Below, one piece after another: positions 60,062-64,000 of a stretch of 64,000 bases of DNA. Source of the stretch: Aliiglaciecola sp. LCG003. Lineage in GTDB: Bacteria; Pseudomonadota; Gammaproteobacteria; Enterobacterales; Alteromonadaceae. Below the pieces are notes generated by a model that was not told where the DNA came from, made no database searches, and saw only the letters and a list, made by a program, of their open reading frames with translations. The position numbers and the translations under genes were made by a program. The stretch's first letter is position 1. Each line of letters begins with the position of its first letter. The stretch is taken from positions 1,116,001 through 1,180,000 of the forward strand of contig NZ_CP128185.1 in NCBI RefSeq assembly GCF_030316135.1, in the 5' to 3' direction.

Positions 60062-60808
60062 ATGACACAAGCTAATCCAAACTTTGCAGATAAATCCGGC
60101 CAAAAAGTTCCGTCGGTAACCTTTCGTACACGCAGGAATGACGAGTGGGTCAATATTACTAGTGATGAGTTGTTTGCTGGTAAAACCGTAGTGGTTTTCT
60201 CATTGCCTGGTGCCTTTACACCAACATGTTCGTCAACTCATTTACCTCGTTACAATGAATTGGCCAGGACCTTTAAGCAAAATGGCGTAGATGAGATCAT
60301 TTGTATGTCTGTGAATGACACCTTTGTGATGAACGCTTGGGCTGCTGATCAAGAAAGTGACAATGTCACCTTGATCCCTGACGGCAACGGTGAATTTACC
60401 GATGGTATGGGCTTGCTCGTTGATAAAGCCGATTTAGGTTTTGGCAAACGCAGCTGGCGCTATTCGATGTTAGTGAAAGACGGTGTTGTAGACAAAATGT
60501 TTATCGAACCTGACAAAGCCGGTGACCCCTTTGAAGTGTCTGACGCGGATACCATGCTTGCATACGTTGCACCAGAAGCCCTTAAGCCAGAAGCTATCTC
60601 ATTGTTTACTAAGCCTGGTTGCTCTTTTTGTGCTAAGGCCAAAGCCTTGCTAAAAGACAAAGGCCTTGCCTATGAAGAGATAGTATTAGGTGCAGGCGCA
60701 ACCTTAACGTCGTTAAAAGCTATGACCGGCCGTGACACTGTGCCGCAGGTCTTTATCGGCGGTAAGCACATAGGCGGAAGCGAAGAATTAGCGGCCTATT
60801 TCAAGTAA
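60062..60808 (+). CDS. Peroxiredoxin-glutaredoxin fusion protein
   Basis: The 248-residue hybrid reduces hydroperoxides using glutathione. The N-terminal Prx5-type domain (about 1-165) has the peroxidatic Cys56 in [16 protein letters not shown]. The C-terminal glutaredoxin domain (about 178-248) has the dithiol C187-S-F-C190 and the TVPQVFIGG glutathione-site motif. This architecture matches Haemophilus Prx5-Grx. It is followed after 71 bases by a dihydrolipoamide-dehydrogenase-like gene with a hairpin terminator between. ACGGAGAAAC stands before the ATG. Confidence 0.93.
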   Translation: MTQANPNFADKSGQKVPSVTFRTRRNDEWVNITSDELFAGKTVVVFSLPGAFTPTCSSTHLPRYNELARTFKQNGVDEIICMSVNDTFVMNAWAADQESDNVTLIPDGNGEFTDGMGLLVDKADLGFGKRSWRYSMLVKDGVVDKMFIEPDKAGDPFEVSDADTMLAYVAPEALKPEAISLFTKPGCSFCAKAKALLKDKGLAYEEIVLGAGATLTSLKAMTGRDTVPQVFIGGKHIGGSEELAAYFK

Positions 60809-60836
60809 CAATTTGTTAGGCTGAACAAAACAATAC

Positions 60837-60863
60837 CTAGGGGTGATTCGTTACCCCTTTTTT
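60837..60863 (+). terminator. Terminator/attenuator between the fusion peroxiredoxin and flavoprotein genes
   Basis: AGGGGT(G) pairs with (T)ACCCCT around a short loop and runs into TTTTTT, 13 bases before the ATG of the next gene. It may let only part of the transcripts continue into the flavoprotein gene. Confidence 0.7.
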
Positions 60864-60879
60864 GTGTCTGGAGTATGAG

Positions 60880-62331
60880 ATGAAGACGTTAGTAACAGAT
60901 GTAGCGATTATAGGGGCAGGCACCGCCGGAATGGGGGCCTATCGTGCGGCCAAAAAGCATACCGACAAGGTTCTTTTGATCGAAAGTGGCAGCTACGGCA
61001 CAACTTGTGCGCGAGTCGGATGTATGCCGAGTAAATTGTTAATAGCAGCAGCAGAGCGGGCTCACGATATGAGCACTGCCAGTCCGTTCGGCGTATCTCC
61101 ACTAGGAGGTGTGCAAATTGATGGTAAAGCGGTGATGCAACGAGTCCGGGACGAACGCGACCGTTTTAGCGGTTTTGTGGTTGAGACAGTGGAGCAGTTT
61201 CCCGAGCAAGACAAAATCAAAGGGCAGGCAAAATTTATCGACAACCACACCCTGCAGGTGGATCAACACACGCGAATTAGTGCCAAACGTATAGTGATTG
61301 CAACCGGCTCACGTCCTGTCTATCCTGGATTTTTCGAAGCTGCGGGTGAGCGTTTAATCGTTAATGATGACGTATTTAATTGGCAAGACTTGCCCAAGTC
61401 AGTGGCGGTGTTCGGGCCTGGTGTTATTGGTCTGGAGCTTGGACAGGCATTGCATCGGTTAGGCGTCAAAACCAAAGTTTTCGGGATTGGCGGATCCATT
61501 GGCCCGTTAACCGACCCGGCTATCAAACAAAAGGCTACTGAGATATTTGCAGCTGAGTATTACTTAGACACCCAAACAAAAGATGTCAGCATTGCCAACA
61601 ATGATGAAGGCGTTGCCTTAACGTATAGAAATACAAGTGGCGAGCTAGTTGAAGAGTCTTTTGATTATTTGCTGGCAGCTACTGGGCGGCGACCCAATGT
61701 AGATAATCTTGATATACAAAATACAGATTTGCAGTTAGATCAATTTGGTGTGCCCCTTGCCGACCCATTTACCATGCAGGCTGGTCAAAGTAATATTTTC
61801 ATCGCCGGTGATGCCAGTAATATGTTGCCATTACTGCACGAGGCGACCGACCAAGGTAAGATCGCAGGAGACAACGCAGGACGGGGTGATTTCGCTAAAG
61901 CCGGTTTGAGACGCACGCCTATCTCTGTGGTGTTTTCCGATCCACAAATCGCCATGATCGGCATGACACATAGTAATGTCATGGAACGCTATGGAAGCTG
62001 CGATTGCTTTGCAAGCGGCGAAGTGTCTTTTGAAAATCAGGGCCGCAGTCGCGTGATACTTAAAAATAAAGGCATGCTGCGGGTTTACGCTGAGCAGGGC
62101 ACAGGCTTGTTCTTGGGCGCTGAAATGATAGGACCGGCAGCGGAGCATATTGCCCATCTATTAGCTTGGGCCGTTCAAGCCAAAATGACCGTGCAACAAA
62201 TGCTCGATATGCCATTTTATCATCCGGTGATTGAAGAAGGGCTGCGCACGGCATTGCGGGATGTATATGCTAACTTGCGCTTTGGACCTGCTATTGTTGA
62301 GCATTGTATCGAATGTGGCCCAGGTGCTTAG
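60880..62331 (+). CDS. Dihydrolipoamide-dehydrogenase-like flavoprotein disulfide reductase
   Basis: The 483-residue FAD enzyme has the dinucleotide motif IIGAGTAGMGA, the redox pair C43-ARVG-C48 followed by MPSK, a NAD-domain glycine motif GPGVIGLELGQ and IFIAGDA. The usual His-Glu active-site pair is present near the end (YHPVIEEGLR), in a form differing from the HxHPTxSE of the pyruvate-dehydrogenase E3. It is therefore not the E3 of a 2-oxoacid complex, none of which is encoded here. Position behind the peroxiredoxin-glutaredoxin gene suggests a thiol-redox role. Start chosen by GGAG six bases upstream; an earlier ATG at 60862 lies within the terminator tail. Confidence 0.85.
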   Translation: MKTLVTDVAIIGAGTAGMGAYRAAKKHTDKVLLIESGSYGTTCARVGCMPSKLLIAAAERAHDMSTASPFGVSPLGGVQIDGKAVMQRVRDERDRFSGFVVETVEQFPEQDKIKGQAKFIDNHTLQVDQHTRISAKRIVIATGSRPVYPGFFEAAGERLIVNDDVFNWQDLPKSVAVFGPGVIGLELGQALHRLGVKTKVFGIGGSIGPLTDPAIKQKATEIFAAEYYLDTQTKDVSIANNDEGVALTYRNTSGELVEESFDYLLAATGRRPNVDNLDIQNTDLQLDQFGVPLADPFTMQAGQSNIFIAGDASNMLPLLHEATDQGKIAGDNAGRGDFAKAGLRRTPISVVFSDPQIAMIGMTHSNVMERYGSCDCFASGEVSFENQGRSRVILKNKGMLRVYAEQGTGLFLGAEMIGPAAEHIAHLLAWAVQAKMTVQQMLDMPFYHPVIEEGLRTALRDVYANLRFGPAIVEHCIECGPGA

Positions 62332-62356
62332 GCTAATTAGTATTGCTTGAGCTTTA

Positions 62357-62385
62357 ACTAGGCTCCAACCCAATTGGAGCCTAGT
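62357..62385. terminator. 12-bp hairpin shared by convergent genes
   Basis: ACTAGGCTCCAA pairs exactly with TTGGAGCCTAGT around five bases and overlaps the stop codon of the prepilin gene. It probably terminates both the flavoprotein gene and, from the other side, the prepilin gene. Confidence 0.7.
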
Positions 62386-62884
62386 CGTTTATGCCTATCT
62401 CACCAGTATTGGAGTCGTAAGTTACATTTTTGTTGAGATCCGCTTTTAGGGAATAAATACATTTACCTTCTGCAACATATTCGGCGCTGTAGGCTTCAGC
62501 GTCATCATTGCCCACACCTGAGCTAAAGCTATCAAGTACGGCTCGCCAAACGTCAAGACAGTCATCTTCACTATTGAGGGTTCGACTCACACCGCGAGTG
62601 TCGGCAGGGTATCCAGCGCTATTTACGGTTAATGCGCCGCCTACATTAGGATCTGCGATAGGTAGAAAGTTTTGTACCGCAACACCTTTACCGCGCACTA
62701 ACCATGCAAGATGAACCTGATTCACCCCTTCACGAAAAGCGGCCGCTGTGGCGGTAAAAGCCGCTTTTCTAGCATCACTAGTGAAATCGACAAATCGCGG
62801 AGCGGCAACAACAGCTAACACTCCTAAAATGACTATGACAATGATTAATTCTATTAGGGTAAAACCACTACTACTATTTTTCAA
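62381..62884 (-). CDS. Type IV prepilin-like protein (MSHA-pilin-like)
   Basis: The 167-residue prepilin has the leader MKNSSSG, cut before F8 in GFTLIELIIVIVILGV. Glu5 of the mature protein and the hydrophobic helix are intact, so it should be processed by PilD. The region that follows (APRFVDFTSDARKAAF) resembles MSHA-type pilins, and two cysteines (DDCLD and GKCIY) likely form the C-terminal disulfide loop. No assembly genes are nearby, so it is an orphan minor or major pilin. Confidence 0.88.
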   Translation of the reverse strand: MKNSSSGFTLIELIIVIVILGVLAVVAAPRFVDFTSDARKAAFTATAAAFREGVNQVHLAWLVRGKGVAVQNFLPIADPNVGGALTVNSAGYPADTRGVSRTLNSEDDCLDVWRAVLDSFSSGVGNDDAEAYSAEYVAEGKCIYSLKADLNKNVTYDSNTGEIGIND

Positions 62885-63099
62885 AATGACAACCTGACCA
62901 TTACTACATCTTTATATTGTAGTATCACAGATTATTAAACCATTGAAAATACTTGCGATATAGAAGGATTAACTTTGATTTCATCAGTCAAGCTCAAAGG
63001 TTGGTCGGTATAACTATTATTCAACCTGATTGATAAAGTCGTAGCCAAGTTTGCCTGGTCTGTTTATAGTGAATTTTTTCAGATCAATAGTTTATGCTT

Positions 63100-64000
63100 A
63101 TGAAACAATTCGTTGCTCTTCTTGCCTTGGGTTTAATTAGCTCATTTAGCGCCTTTGCCGATGACTTGGGATGGTTAGATCCCTTTAAACAATTTTACGC
63201 TACTGAGTTGGGCAGTGTTCAGCCGTGTCAGCATCAGCAAAAATCTATCCTTACAGTGTGTTCTGCGGCATTGAAAAATGAGGGCAATGGCCCTTATGTT
63301 TATCACCACGGCAAACCCACAGATACCACGGTAGTATTGTTTCACGGCTTGAGTGATTCACCCTTTTTCTTTCGCTCTATTGCACCTGCTATTCATAATC
63401 TGGGTTACACAGTGATAGTGGCGCTGCTGCCGGGGCATGGAAAACTAGACGCTGACGATGACATGGAAGATGGCGACTTGGCAAAACGCTGGACCGCGCA
63501 CGTCAATGAAGTGATGGCATTTGCTCAGTCTCAAAGCCCACATGTGTATATTGGTGGCTTCTCTACCGGAGGGGCATTGGCTGCGCAGTACGTTTTAGAC
63601 CATAACAATAACGTGGACGGTCTTTTACTGTTTTCCGGTGCTCTAGCACTCGATGAGTCAGTGGAGGGTATGGCCGGTATCTGGGGCATCAAACTGTTAG
63701 CCAAAGTATTGGATTGGAGCTATGCAACCCAAGGACCGAACCCGTATAAGTATCCCAGTGTCGCCAAGCATTCAGCCTTTATGCTGACCGAGTTGATTTT
63801 TGATGTGAGAGACAAGCTAGCTCAAGGAAAAGAGCTCAATGTTCCCATATTTAGTGCCCACTCACAGGCCGATAAGACAACGCCTATTCGTGGGGTCAAG
63901 GAGTTACTAGAGAACAATAAAGGTGCCAATTCAACCTTCTTTATTGAAGCCGATTATGACGTCTGTCATGCAGATTTGGTGGTCAGTGACAGTCAGTTAA
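63100..64000 (+). CDS. Secreted alpha/beta hydrolase (runs off the right edge)
   Basis: The reading frame stays open to the last base. It begins MKQFVALLALGLISSFSAFA, a signal peptide. It continues with VVLFHGLSDSPFFFRSIAP (oxyanion HG), the nucleophile elbow GGFSTGG with Ser near residue 155, and AHSQADKTTP, which carries a candidate acid Asp. The last codons before the edge (DYDVCHADL) may contain the catalytic His. The fold matches serine-aminopeptidase/monoacylglycerol-lipase-like hydrolases. An ATG two codons earlier (63094) is an alternative start. Cellular location: periplasm. Confidence 0.85.
   Translation, partial: MKQFVALLALGLISSFSAFADDLGWLDPFKQFYATELGSVQPCQHQQKSILTVCSAALKNEGNGPYVYHHGKPTDTTVVLFHGLSDSPFFFRSIAPAIHNLGYTVIVALLPGHGKLDADDDMEDGDLAKRWTAHVNEVMAFAQSQSPHVYIGGFSTGGALAAQYVLDHNNNVDGLLLFSGALALDESVEGMAGIWGIKLLAKVLDWSYATQGPNPYKYPSVAKHSAFMLTELIFDVRDKLAQGKELNVPIFSAHSQADKTTPIRGVKELLENNKGANSTFFIEADYDVCHADLVVSDSQL

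Noticed and set aside
60880-62331. Flavoprotein as lpdA of a 2-oxoacid dehydrogenase complex
   Set aside because: No E1/E2 genes adjoin it and its C-terminal active-site segment differs from the E3 form.

Overview
The gene content points to a marine gammaproteobacterium of the order Alteromonadales, probably an Alteromonadaceae member close to Paraglaciecola or Aliiglaciecola. Pointers are a large TonB-dependent receptor, DUF3718, DUF945 (YdgA) and DUF2884 (YggN) proteins, a peroxiredoxin-glutaredoxin fusion, and the rdgB-hemW-yggN neighbourhood. The genus is inference; no marker gene decides it. About 60 protein genes are called. Two are cut by the window edges: a photolyase at the left and an alpha/beta hydrolase at the right.

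Layout. (1) 1-8.3 kb: a photolyase start, an M14/AstE-like metallohydrolase, and a six-gene RDD / SpoIIM / DUF4129 / DUF4350 / MoxR ATPase / DUF58 operon whose genes all overlap. (2) 8.4-15.7 kb: a small STAS-like protein, hemN with a likely FNR box, an unassigned 472-residue protein, a large PilZ protein and a periplasmic binding lipoprotein. (3) 16.5-25.5 kb: a DctB/DctD-type two-component system followed by a TonB receptor, a secreted alpha/beta hydrolase and a DASS (SLC13) anion symporter. A well-spaced sigma-54 promoter stands in front of the receptor, so the set reads as one regulated uptake unit. (4) 25.8-33.6 kb: accessory DNA with a REP-associated-type transposase, a sugar-acid catabolic cluster (SDR, amidohydrolase, class II aldolase, enolase-superfamily dehydratase) and small genes. 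From 19.6 to 33.6 kb the intergenic gaps carry a dispersed repeat with core CTGTCCATGC, seen eight times intact plus degenerate copies. (5) 33.9-35.8 kb: a chemoreceptor.

(6) 36.0-44.0 kb: the standout feature, an 8,024-bp integrated element inserted in the anticodon loop of a CAT-anticodon tRNA gene. The native tRNA is split: its 3' part is at 35941-35986, its 5' part at 44002-44041, and both share a 9-bp core. Joined, they give a 77-nt tRNA with perfect acceptor and T stems. The element carries its own complete replacement tRNA (43807-43883). That tRNA differs at four positions that fall in two base pairs, and it lies on the same strand just downstream of the native tRNA promoter. The element has a tyrosine integrase, an AlpA-like regulator, a DUF3987 primase/helicase-like protein, a DUF5681 protein, several unknown genes and one possible cargo gene. 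It has no structural phage genes, so it looks like a phage-satellite-type island.

(7) 44.2-64 kb: chromosomal backbone. It includes YdgA, LrgA/LrgB, a response regulator-CheC fusion with a PAS partner, two DUF1566 proteins, YggN, HemW, RdgB, QueC and QueE, AsnB, the peroxiredoxin-glutaredoxin fusion with a dihydrolipoamide-dehydrogenase-like flavoprotein, and a type IV prepilin.
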